Shown here in pieces: positions 50,766-58,311 of a stretch of 64,000 nt of DNA. The notes below the pieces were generated by a model. It saw nothing but the letters and a program-made list of their open reading frames with translations. It ran no database searches and was not told the origin of the DNA. Location: positions 4,470-68,469 of the forward strand of contig JBAZXE010000003.1 in assembly GCA_041659985.1 (NCBI GenBank). The letters are read 5' to 3'. Source of the DNA: JAHFTW01 sp041659985. GTDB taxonomy: Archaea; Thermoplasmatota; E2; JACPAO01; JAHFTW01. The translations under genes were made by a program, and so were the position numbers. How positions within the stretch are numbered: the first letter of the stretch is position 1; each line of letters begins with the position of its first letter.

Positions 50766-51191
50766 ATGCTGCCAGGAATGGGGGGCGGAATGGACCCGCG
50801 CCAGATGTCGATGATGATGAAGAAGCTGGGAATCGACGTCCGCGACATCGAGGGTGTCCAGCAGGTCGTCGTCCGCACGGCGAGCAAGGACTACGTCTTC
50901 GACAAGGCCACCGTGTCCGTGATGAAGGCCCAAGGCGTCGAGACGTGGCAGGTCTCCGGCAAGCCCCGCACCGTCGAGCGCTCCTCCGACGGTCCGTCCA
51001 TTTCTGCCTCCTCGTCTTCCCCGGCTCCCGCCCTCGCCCCGGCCCTCGTCGCCGCCGAACCGGAGTACGTGGCCGAGCCCGCGGACATCGCCCTCGTCGC
51101 GCAGGAGACCGGTAAGTCCCCCGCCGAGGCGCGCGCCGCCCTGGTGGCCACCAAGGGCGACCTCGCCGAAGCCATCCTGAGGCTGTCGTAA
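50766..51191 (+). CDS. nac: Nascent polypeptide-associated complex protein (NAC)
   Basis: 141 residues. The Met/Gly-rich start (MLPGMGGGMDPRQM) and the NAC domain (MMKKLGIDVRDIEGVQQVVV, DKATVSVMKAQG, WQVSGKPRTVER) are followed by a Ser/Pro/Ala linker and a C-terminal UBA domain (IALVAQETGKSPAEARAALV, GDLAEAILRLS). The archaeal homodimer binds emerging chains at the ribosome. An ATG at 50778 is also in frame. It is followed after 4 bases by a membrane protein gene. Confidence 0.93.
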   Translation: MLPGMGGGMDPRQMSMMMKKLGIDVRDIEGVQQVVVRTASKDYVFDKATVSVMKAQGVETWQVSGKPRTVERSSDGPSISASSSSPAPALAPALVAAEPEYVAEPADIALVAQETGKSPAEARAALVATKGDLAEAILRLS

Positions 51192-51195
51192 CGCA

Positions 51196-52110
51196 ATGAC
51201 CGACGGTGACCGCGGGGCCCTGCTGCTCGAGTACCGGCCGCCGCGCGCGCACCCCATCGTGTACGCCGGGCTCATCGTCTTCACCTTCGTCGCCTTGACG
51301 GGCAGCCTGGAGAACGCCCTCGGAGTGAAGCGGGCTTTCCTCTACGCAGTCTACTGGGCGCCCCCCTTGGCGATGCTCCTGATCCTTGGCGCCCTGTGGC
51401 CGTCGACGACGTGCATCCACGAAGCGGGCATCGCGCCGAGCCGACCATTCCTTCTTGCGTGGTTGCGTCCCTTCGTGCGCTGGGATGAGCTGGTCGCCGT
51501 CTATCCGTCCTCGTACGACGTCACGGGCGCCTTCGTGTCTCCGTTCGCTTCCTCTGATGGCAAAGTCACGCAGACCGGTCTCGGCCTGGAATGGCCGGAT
51601 GGTCGCACGGAAACGGTGAAGTTCACGCCGACGCGTTTTGCCCAGACGAGTCGACGCAGCCGCGGCTACCGCGAAGCGTACGCCGTCGTGTTGGACCTGT
51701 TCGAGCGGCGCGGACGGCCCCTCGTCCCGACCTCGCCCGTGTACTCCGCTACGGAACGTGACGCGATGCTGGCCAAGGCCCGCGAGCCGTTCCTGCCGTT
51801 CTTCGTCATTGTCTTCCTCTTCGCGTCCGCCGCGCCGGTCACCTGGGTCCTTCTCAGGTTCGGAACGCCAGTCAAAGTCGCGTTGCCCCTTGCATTGATT
51901 GCTCCCCTGGCCACCAGCCTGCGCAGCTGGACGAAGAGCCGCCAGCGCAACCGCATCCTTGACTTGCTGTCGAAGTCGGCGCAGTTCGAACGACAACGCC
52001 CAACGACGAACTCCCCAACCACGGATTCCGCAGAACGCGCGGACCCGATTCGTTCCGCCGGTTCCGCGAACTCCGCGGTTTCGTCCGGCATCGGGGGCGA
52101 TGCGGCATGA
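51196..52110 (+). CDS. Membrane protein with repeat-derived C-terminus
   Basis: 304 residues. Two TM hairpins (about 22-65 and 200-235) flank a central soluble domain of about 120 residues with DELVAVYPSSYDV and YREAYAVVLDLFERRG; the fold resembles PH-like membrane-domain proteins (bPH type), though this is a guess. The last 30 residues (NSPTTDSAERADPIRSAGS and on) are encoded by hairpin copy D and have no domain character. The TGA overlaps the ATG of the Pop5 gene. Confidence 0.68.
   Translation: MTDGDRGALLLEYRPPRAHPIVYAGLIVFTFVALTGSLENALGVKRAFLYAVYWAPPLAMLLILGALWPSTTCIHEAGIAPSRPFLLAWLRPFVRWDELVAVYPSSYDVTGAFVSPFASSDGKVTQTGLGLEWPDGRTETVKFTPTRFAQTSRRSRGYREAYAVVLDLFERRGRPLVPTSPVYSATERDAMLAKAREPFLPFFVIVFLFASAAPVTWVLLRFGTPVKVALPLALIAPLATSLRSWTKSRQRNRILDLLSKSAQFERQRPTTNSPTTDSAERADPIRSAGSANSAVSSGIGGDAA
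52017..52080. repeat. 9-nt-unit hairpin element, copy D
   Basis: Left arm AACCACGGA, TTCCGCAGA, ACGCGCGGA; loop CCCGATTCG; right arm TTCCGCCGG, TTCCGCGAA, CTCCGCGGTT. It lies inside the 3' coding end of the preceding membrane protein gene and is translated. Confidence 0.8.
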
Positions 52111-52454
52111 GCAAGGTCTCCATGCCGAGGCCGCGCTACTTGGCCTTCGAGGTCAAGGCGCCCGCGCCCCTTGGTCGCCGCGCCTTCGCCAACGCCCTCA
52201 AGGGCCGCGCGCGGCACGAAGGGTGGGCCGACGCCGAGGGCCCGCACCTGACGCGCTACGCCTTCCCGCACGGCATCGTGCGCGTCGAGCACACGCGCTC
52301 TGCGGCCTGCCGCAAACTGCTGGCGGCTGTGACCTGGGCGATTGAGGGCAACGCGCGCATCGAGTTCGCCGTCGTCCCCCTGTCGACGTCGGGGACCTTG
52401 AAGGCGCTCACCGACCGCGTCGGCGTCCTCAAGGAACGCGCCGCGCCGGCTTAG
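52107..52454 (+). CDS. Pop5-like RNase P subunit
   Basis: 115 residues. The start MSKVSMPRPRYLAFEVKAPA, then GHxxIVRVEHTRSAACRKLL-type strand-helix units and the late VPLSTSGTLKALTDRV, are those of Pop5 (Rpp14/Pop5), the archaeal RNase P protein that binds the catalytic RNA and matures tRNA 5' ends. Length agrees. The ATG overlaps the stop of the membrane protein gene (ATGA). The gene is convergent with a Kef-like antiporter and overlaps it by 26 bases. Confidence 0.78.
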   Translation: MSKVSMPRPRYLAFEVKAPAPLGRRAFANALKGRARHEGWADAEGPHLTRYAFPHGIVRVEHTRSAACRKLLAAVTWAIEGNARIEFAVVPLSTSGTLKALTDRVGVLKERAAPA

Positions 52455-53838
52455 CCGACGCCAGCTTCGCGGCGGCCGGCTTCTTCCGGCCCGGCACGGA
52501 ATCGGGTCCGCCTCGCTCGTACTGCCAGACCAAGAGGCTCGAGACCACGACCGTGAGCACGATTGTGATGAGGGCGAGGTCGATGAAGACCGGCTGCCAA
52601 GGCGCGAACAGGGCGTGGTACGAGGTTCCGGCGACGAAGCTCGAAGCGACAAACGGCAGGGTGGCCAGGACGGCCGTGTCAAGGCCGCGTCCGAAGACGG
52701 GGAAGAGCGCCTTGCGGGCCGGATCGCGCGCGGCGGCGGCCATCGCCAGGACGGGGAAGTAGCGCGCCAGCACGAGCACCGAGACGACGAGGAGGGTCGC
52801 CAACGCGAACATCGTGCCGCTTCCCAGCTCGCGCACGAAGGGGAGCGGGCTTAGGACGGGCCAGCGTGCTTCGGCGCCGACGCTGAAACTGATGCCAAGG
52901 TAGAGGAAGAAGATCGTGCGCACGAGGAAGGTAATCTCGGCATGGAACGATTGCACCTTCTCATGCTCGGTGTCGATGATGCGCAGGTGGGCGAAGCGAC
53001 GCAGGATGGTCGTCCGGTTCCCCACGGCGAGGCCGAAGAGGAGGATGCTCATGGCGCCCGATCCGCCGAGGAACTCGCTGGCGCCGTAGACGCCCAGAGT
53101 CGTGGCGAAGGTGAGCATGTAGGACGTGGGGTGGCCCTTCAGGCCGCGCAGCGCGAAGATCCAAGCGAGGCCGCCCGCCACGCCGACGAAGACTGAGATG
53201 GAGATCATGGCGGCGAACCCGCGTGCAAACATTGCCAGGCCTTGGCCCGCCTCGACGCCCTCCGCGAACGTCAGCATGGAGACGATGAGCGGGATGGAAA
53301 TGAGGTCGTAGAGGGCCATCTCGAGGAAGTACATGGCGCGCAGGTTGTCCGGCAGGTCAAGCCGCTTGAGGACCCCGGATGAAACCGCCTGGTCGACGTT
53401 GACGAGAGCTACCCCAAGGAGGACCGCGACTAAGATGGGGATGCCCAGGACGTAGTGCCCGAGCACGGCGATGCCCAGCACGGTCAGCAACAGGATCGGC
53501 AGGGTGTGGAGGAACGCCGGGCCCAGGCTGCGGCGGAAGGCCGCGAAGTCGAGCTCCATGCCGGAGTCGAAGAGAAGCACAACGAGGGCGATTGCCGCGA
53601 TGAATGGTGCGGCGGCGGTCAGGGCGGCGGGGTCGAGGGCGTTTGCGAGGGCGTCGGAGCCCCAGCCCTGGCGCACCGCCAAGCGGTTGATTGGACCCAG
53701 GAGAAGGCCGAGGCCGAGGAGGATGGGAACATCCGGGAACCGCGTTCGCTCGAAAAAGCGCCCGGCCGCGAACCCGGCGTACACCAGCGCCGCGATGGCC
53801 AGGAAGATGGCCGCAACGGGCGCCATGCCGGCATACAC
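52429..53838 (-). CDS. Kef/CPA2-like cation-proton antiporter, copy 1
   Basis: 469 residues with about twelve TM helices. The fold pattern of the CPA superfamily is visible: RFFERTRFPDVPILLGLGLL at the start, VVLLFDSGMELDF, ALVNVDQAVSSGVLKRL, EMALYDLISIPLIV and FLYLGISFSVG. In Kef proteins the residues before the active Asp read QD; here they read YD. The C-terminus is a Lys/Ala/Pro tail (GRKKPAAAKLASAKPARRVP). It pairs with a close paralog upstream, with 21 bases between them. The 3' end overlaps the Pop5 gene. Confidence 0.82.
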   Translation of the reverse strand: MYAGMAPVAAIFLAIAALVYAGFAAGRFFERTRFPDVPILLGLGLLLGPINRLAVRQGWGSDALANALDPAALTAAAPFIAAIALVVLLFDSGMELDFAAFRRSLGPAFLHTLPILLLTVLGIAVLGHYVLGIPILVAVLLGVALVNVDQAVSSGVLKRLDLPDNLRAMYFLEMALYDLISIPLIVSMLTFAEGVEAGQGLAMFARGFAAMISISVFVGVAGGLAWIFALRGLKGHPTSYMLTFATTLGVYGASEFLGGSGAMSILLFGLAVGNRTTILRRFAHLRIIDTEHEKVQSFHAEITFLVRTIFFLYLGISFSVGAEARWPVLSPLPFVRELGSGTMFALATLLVVSVLVLARYFPVLAMAAAARDPARKALFPVFGRGLDTAVLATLPFVASSFVAGTSYHALFAPWQPVFIDLALITIVLTVVVSSLLVWQYERGGPDSVPGRKKPAAAKLASAKPARRVP

Positions 53839-53859
53839 TCCCCTGAGGGCAGAAAAAGA

Positions 53860-55347
53860 CTAGGCATTCGGTTTCCGGGGCCGCTGCCGCGCCGGTTCGC
53901 GCGACGCCGGGGCCTGGCGGGGCCCCTTCGCGGTTGCGACCTGCGTCGTCGGCCTGGCGCGGGCGACAGGCGGCGAGAGTGTCTCGGCTGCCGCCGTGCG
54001 CGATGCCTCGGCCGCGCGCCCGGGCCAGCGCTCCGACACGAAGACAAGGGCCCCCGAGCCCAGGACGGAGCCAAGGATGACGAGGAACGCCAAGTTGACG
54101 AACACGGGCTCCCAGGGGGAGAACTGCGCGTGGAACGCTGTGCCGGGCTGGTAGTCATGCCAGATGAACGGCAGCGTGGCGAGGACGGCCGTCCCCAAGC
54201 CATGCCCGAAGACGGGGATGAGGTCGTGCCATTCGCGGTGGCGGCGGCCGGCTACGGCGGGGATGGCCGCGGCGCGGGCCAAGGGGAGGGCCACGAGTAC
54301 GAGGGCGGCTCCGAGCCCGAACAGCGCGGCCCGGTTGCGCAGGGGTTCCAAGACCTGCAGAGGTGAGGCGACTGGCCAGCGGTCCTGCAGCCCAATCGTG
54401 AAGGAGAGGCCCAGGAATAGGAAGAAAACGGTGCGCACGAAGAAGGAGACCTCCTCATGGAAGGCCTGCACTTTCGCTTCCTCGCCCTCGCGGGCGAAAC
54501 GCCGGCCGAAGCGGCGCAACAGACTGACGCGGTTGCCAATGATGAGCCCGAACAGCAGGACGCTCACGGCACCGGCGCCTCCGAGCGCCTCCGTGATGGC
54601 GTACACGGCCAGCAGGGTCGCCAGCGTCAGCACGTATGAGTGGGGGTGCCCTTCCAGGCGACCCAGCGCCAGGAGCCACACGATGCCCGCGCCGCCGCCC
54701 AAGGACAGGCTGATTGCGGTTGTCTGCGCGAATCCACGGATGGCCTCGCTCCACATCACGCCCTCTTCCGGCCCTCCGCCGGCGAACTGGAACAGGGACA
54801 CCAGGATGGGTACGCTGACCACGTCATAGATTGCCATTTCAACGAGCCCGATGGCGCGCGTGGATTCGTCGGTGCGCATGCGTCGAAGAAGGGCGCTCGA
54901 GACGGTCTGCCCGACGTTGCTCAGCGCAACGCCGAGCACCACAGCGACGATGGGTGGCATCCCAAAGACCCACACGCCGATGGCGGCGACGGCCCCGGCG
55001 GTAAGGAGGAAAACTGGGAGAGCGATGCGTACCGCTGGACCGAGGCTGGAGCGAATCTGGCGGACCTCCATGCCGAGGCCGGCTTCGAAGAGGATGACGA
55101 CCAAGGCGAGACCGGCCACGATGGGCGCGACCTCACGCAGCCATGCCGGGTCGAGCGCGTCGGCGAGGGCCGCCGACCCGAGCCCCTGCGAACGCAGCAA
55201 GCGGTTGCCCGGGCCCAGCGCCAAGCCGATGACGAGCAAGAGGGCGACGTCTGGGAACCGCGTGCTGCGGGCAAAACGGCCCGCGAAATAGCCCACTGCG
55301 ATGACCGCGGAGACGGCCAGGAAGACCAAGGTGGCGGAGGCCAACAC
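53860..55347 (-). CDS. Kef/CPA2-like cation-proton antiporter, copy 2
   Basis: 495 residues. It aligns over its length with copy 1: RFARSTRFPDVALLLVIGLA, VVILFEAGLGME, ALSNVGQTVSSALL, EMAIYDVVSVPILVSL and FLFLGLSFTIG. The YD pair is again in place of QD, while the N-V-D/G region differs (NVDQ against NVGQ), so ion or proton coupling may not be identical. A basic Pro/Arg/Ala tail follows the last helix. The two genes are co-directional and may form a heteromeric antiporter. Confidence 0.82.
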   Translation of the reverse strand: MLASATLVFLAVSAVIAVGYFAGRFARSTRFPDVALLLVIGLALGPGNRLLRSQGLGSAALADALDPAWLREVAPIVAGLALVVILFEAGLGMEVRQIRSSLGPAVRIALPVFLLTAGAVAAIGVWVFGMPPIVAVVLGVALSNVGQTVSSALLRRMRTDESTRAIGLVEMAIYDVVSVPILVSLFQFAGGGPEEGVMWSEAIRGFAQTTAISLSLGGGAGIVWLLALGRLEGHPHSYVLTLATLLAVYAITEALGGAGAVSVLLFGLIIGNRVSLLRRFGRRFAREGEEAKVQAFHEEVSFFVRTVFFLFLGLSFTIGLQDRWPVASPLQVLEPLRNRAALFGLGAALVLVALPLARAAAIPAVAGRRHREWHDLIPVFGHGLGTAVLATLPFIWHDYQPGTAFHAQFSPWEPVFVNLAFLVILGSVLGSGALVFVSERWPGRAAEASRTAAAETLSPPVARARPTTQVATAKGPRQAPASREPARQRPRKPNA

Positions 55348-55436
55348 GAGACAAGGGGCCCCCAGGTCTTAAGCCGAGGCGCTCGGAGGCGCACCAGCTC
55401 CTTCGCGGTCCCATCACAACAACCCTTACGTCCCAG

Positions 55437-57020
55437 GTGTGGCCCTGGGTGCGCGTGGTCAGGGCAGCCTCAGCCGTCGTCATGGTCGCCCTCGCGGCCG
55501 CCGTCCTTGCATTCTTGCCGTCGGCCTCGGCGCAAGCACATGAGCACGGCGTCGTAAACACCCAGATCGCCATCGCCCACGACGTCCCCGCCGATGGCCG
55601 CACCTTCGTCGGGAACGTCAACCACTTCTCGGTCATCGCGCACGGCGACGACTCTGTGCCCGACTTCCATCAGAACATCCCGTGGCGCGTCACGCTCAAC
55701 GGGCTCACTTTGGTTGAGACGACGGCCACCAGCGGACACGACTACGACGGCGTCAACACCTTCGACATCGTCTTCCCGGTCGCCGGAGCCTACACGGTCG
55801 AAGCGCTCGATGCGGAAGGCAAGGTCGCCGCGATGTTCGTGGGCACCGTGGAGCCCGCCTCGACCCGTACCGCCGCCATCAAGTTCGACGCCCCCAGCGA
55901 CCCGGTCCTCGCCGGTCAACCGGCGCGCTTCACCTACTCCGTTTCCGACGCCACGCAAGGCGCCAGCGACCTGCCCATCGCGCATAGCGACTGCACCTTC
56001 GAGGTCCTGAGCCAAGGCCGCACGCAGTTCCGCGCCAAGAGCCACACCCACGAAGACCGGCAGCAAGTCCAGTACGCATTCGCTGAAGCCGGTTCCTCGA
56101 CGGTTCGCGTCACGTGCTTCCAAGCCTTCCCCTCCGCGCGGGCCACGCTCTTCGTGCCGGTGGTGTTTGAACAAGATCTCATGGTGCTGCCGGGACCGCC
56201 CGCGAACACGGCCTCGTCGATGCCGGAGCCAACCGTTCCATCCTCCGACCTGAACGCCGTCGTCACCGCACCGGCCGGCGAAGGCATGACCTTGGTCGGG
56301 ACCTTTGACCCGTACACCGTGGTCGGCCCAGACACCCTGCAGCATCTCAACGTCTTGGCCGTCGACGCGACGGGACAGACCATCCAGCACGTCGATTTCA
56401 CGGCGACCCTCGACGGCCCCGCCGGCCTTGTGTTCCGCTCGGAAACCCTGCATGAGTACGATGGCATCCTCGAGTTCACGACGCGCCAGGCAACGCCGGG
56501 GTTCTACACCCTGCGCGTCACCGCCGAAGGCGCCTCCGGCTCCGGCGAACTCACCATGACCTATCTCGTCGCCCCGCGCGCCGTGCCGCTCAACGCGGGC
56601 CTGGTCGCCGTCACGCTCGACGTGCCCGGCATCGTTTCCGGCATCCCGGCCGAATGGAGGCTCGCCGCGGGGGCCACGAGCGGCCCCTTCGCGCACGGCG
56701 AACTCGAAGTCCGCCTCACCGCGGCGGGGCAGACCGTCCCCTACCTGCAGGCCAAGCTGCACACGCACGCCGACGGCGCGTTCCCCTTCACGGTGGCGTT
56801 GCCGACGGCGGACGCCTACACGCTCGACGTCATGCCGTTCCCGCTCATGCCGGAGCTGGTGCTGCCGGCGGCGACGTCGTTCACGGTGCAGCCGGCCGAG
56901 GGCGCGGCCCTTCCAGTGGCGGCCCTCCCCGACGCCAGCCAGGATGCGCCCGCCTTCGCCCCGGCCCTCCTGTTGGTTGGCTTGGCTGGCATGGCCCTTG
57001 CGGTGCGGCGCCGGGCCTAA
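55437..57020 (+). CDS. Surface protein with four His-motif Ig-like repeats
   Basis: 527 residues from GTG 55437; other GTG codons follow within 20 bases. A signal peptide ends near SASAQAHEHG. Four Ig-like units each carry a motif of the form H-x-H/Y-x-D followed by GxYT: GHDYDGVNTF (about 99), SHTHEDRQQV (about 202), LHEYDGILEF (about 339) and LHTHADGAFP (about 441). The end is a TM helix (PALLLVGLAGMALAV) and RRRA, as in archaeal surface anchoring signals. Metal binding by the His motifs is suspected, not shown. Confidence 0.78.
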   Translation: MWPWVRVVRAASAVVMVALAAAVLAFLPSASAQAHEHGVVNTQIAIAHDVPADGRTFVGNVNHFSVIAHGDDSVPDFHQNIPWRVTLNGLTLVETTATSGHDYDGVNTFDIVFPVAGAYTVEALDAEGKVAAMFVGTVEPASTRTAAIKFDAPSDPVLAGQPARFTYSVSDATQGASDLPIAHSDCTFEVLSQGRTQFRAKSHTHEDRQQVQYAFAEAGSSTVRVTCFQAFPSARATLFVPVVFEQDLMVLPGPPANTASSMPEPTVPSSDLNAVVTAPAGEGMTLVGTFDPYTVVGPDTLQHLNVLAVDATGQTIQHVDFTATLDGPAGLVFRSETLHEYDGILEFTTRQATPGFYTLRVTAEGASGSGELTMTYLVAPRAVPLNAGLVAVTLDVPGIVSGIPAEWRLAAGATSGPFAHGELEVRLTAAGQTVPYLQAKLHTHADGAFPFTVALPTADAYTLDVMPFPLMPELVLPAATSFTVQPAEGAALPVAALPDASQDAPAFAPALLLVGLAGMALAVRRRA

Positions 57021-57130
57021 CCCTTATCTACAAGGCTTGCTCACGCGAAGCCTGAAGCCGGTCCGAAAGGACGCGGGCTGTCGTTGAAAAATGACCTCGG
57101 CCGCAAGGCTGGGGAATGGAGACAGCACAC

Positions 57131-57499
57131 ATGGCAATGTTCGTTCGCTTTGAAACCCCCAAGGAATTGGGGACGCAGATTTACGAGGCCGTCGAGAAGG
57201 CCCGTTCCACCGGCCGTGTCGCCAAGGGCGCCAACGAGGTCACCAAGCAGGTCGAGCGCGGCGTCGCGAAGTTCGTCGTGATGGCCGAAGACGTGACCCC
57301 CGAGGAGATCCTCGCCCACGTCCCCCTCCTCTGCGAAGAGAAGGGCATCCCGTACGGCTATGTCCCGTCGAAGGCTGAGCTGGGCTCCGCCGCCGGGCTC
57401 CCCGTCGGCACCGCCGCCATCGCCATCATGGATGCCGGCACCGCCGCCGAGTCCATCGAGGACGTCGCCAAGAAGACGACCGCCCTCAAGGCCGCCTAG
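57131..57499 (+). CDS. rpl7ae: Ribosomal protein L7Ae
   Basis: 122 residues from ATG 57131 (MAMFVRFETP); an in-frame ATG at 57116 lies 26 bases after a TGAAAAAT box and could be a leaderless start. The kink-turn binding region reads AKGANEVTKQVERGVAKFVV and AEDVTPEEILAHVPLLCEE, then YVPSKAELGSAAG. The protein also works in box C/D RNPs and RNase P. TAGGAGG at the stop codon serves the following S28e gene. Gene order L7Ae-S28e-L24e is the archaeal standard. Confidence 0.95.
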   Translation: MAMFVRFETPKELGTQIYEAVEKARSTGRVAKGANEVTKQVERGVAKFVVMAEDVTPEEILAHVPLLCEEKGIPYGYVPSKAELGSAAGLPVGTAAIAIMDAGTAAESIEDVAKKTTALKAA

Positions 57500-57512
57500 G
57501 AGGCAACCCCGA

Positions 57513-57869
57513 ATGGCTGAGAAAGAACAGACCAAGAAGGGCAAGCCCGGCTGGGGCGCCGGCAAGGACGACAAGGCCAAGGCCGACAAGCCTGAGGCCG
57601 CCGCCGGCGCCACGCCGGCCGCCGTCGCCAAGCCCGCCGCCCCCGAGCAGGGCGACTCCGATGCCTTCCCCGCGGAAGTCGTCGAAGTCCTGCAGCGCGG
57701 CGGCATGACCGGCGAAGTGACGATGGTCAAGGTCCGCGTCATGGCGGGCCGCGACAAGGGCCGCATCATCGCCCGCAACGCGATGGGCCCCGTCCAGATG
57801 GGCGACATCCTGATGCTCCGTGAGACGGAACGCGAGGCGCGCGTGCTCGGGGGGAACCGCAAGAAATGA
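57513..57869 (+). CDS. rps28e: Ribosomal protein S28e with N-terminal extension
   Basis: 118 residues from ATG 57513, with AGGAGG about ten bases upstream. The C-terminal 65 residues are S28e: FPAEVVEVLQRGGMTGEVTM, VKVRVMAGRDKGRIIARNAM and GDILMLRETEREAR. The first 50 residues (MAEKEQTKKGKPGWGAGKDD and a Lys/Ala/Pro stretch) are an extra basic and flexible tail; archaeal S28e is normally about 70 residues. The gene overlaps the L24e gene by four bases. Confidence 0.94.
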   Translation: MAEKEQTKKGKPGWGAGKDDKAKADKPEAAAGATPAAVAKPAAPEQGDSDAFPAEVVEVLQRGGMTGEVTMVKVRVMAGRDKGRIIARNAMGPVQMGDILMLRETEREARVLGGNRKK

Positions 57870-58123
57870 CGAACTGTTCGTTCTGCGGGACCGCCATCGA
57901 GACGGGCACCGGCAAGATGTACATCAAGCGCGACGGCACCGTCTTCTACTTCGACTCTGCCAAGTGCCAGCGCAACCAGGTCGGCCTGGGGCGCGTCAAC
58001 CGGCACGTCAAGTGGACGCAGGCCGCGGCCAACGCCAAGGCCCTGGCCAGCCACGCCGCCAAGGGCGAGCCCAAGGCGAAGGCCGCCAAGGCGGTCAAGG
58101 CCGCCGCGCCCAAGGCGAAGTAA
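57866..58123 (+). CDS. rpl24e: Ribosomal protein L24e
   Basis: 85 residues. The zinc-binding Cys pattern is TNCSFCGTAIETG and FDSAKCQRNQVG, a shortened ribbon as in archaeal L24e, followed by RVNRHVKWTQAA. The last 25 residues are a Lys/Ala tail (KAKAAKAVKAAAPKAK). The ATG overlaps the S28e stop. Pyrimidine-rich sequence follows the stop, probably ending transcription. No ndk gene follows, as it does in many archaea. Confidence 0.95.
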   Translation: MTNCSFCGTAIETGTGKMYIKRDGTVFYFDSAKCQRNQVGLGRVNRHVKWTQAAANAKALASHAAKGEPKAKAAKAVKAAAPKAK

Positions 58124-58132
58124 ACCCCTTCG

Positions 58133-58172
58133 CCGATTCCTTTTCCCTTCTCCTCCCCTTCGTTTTTCGCTC
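58133..58172 (+). terminator. Pyrimidine-rich terminator after the ribosomal operon
   Basis: A run of T- and C-rich sequence (TTCCTTTTCCCTTCTCC, then TTCGTTTTTCGC) follows the L24e stop; archaeal termination uses U-rich tracts without needing a hairpin. Confidence 0.55.
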
Positions 58173-58231
58173 GCCGTTCAAGCCAGGCGGCAGCGTCATC
58201 GCGCCACGGGCCAATTCACGGTCGCCGGCGA

Positions 58232-58250
58232 GTTGCATTTCCATTGCAAC
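58232..58250. promoter_or_regulatory. Inverted repeat upstream of the Cys-rich protein genes
   Basis: GTTGCA and TGCAAC are separated by seven bases. A TATA-like CGATAAATG follows at about 58255-58263. The site could bind a regulator of the secreted Cys-rich pair. Confidence 0.45.
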
Positions 58251-58311
58251 GGTTCGATAAATGGGATACGAACAACACGCCTTGTAGTGGGGACGAGGGT
58301 CTCGCAGGCCG

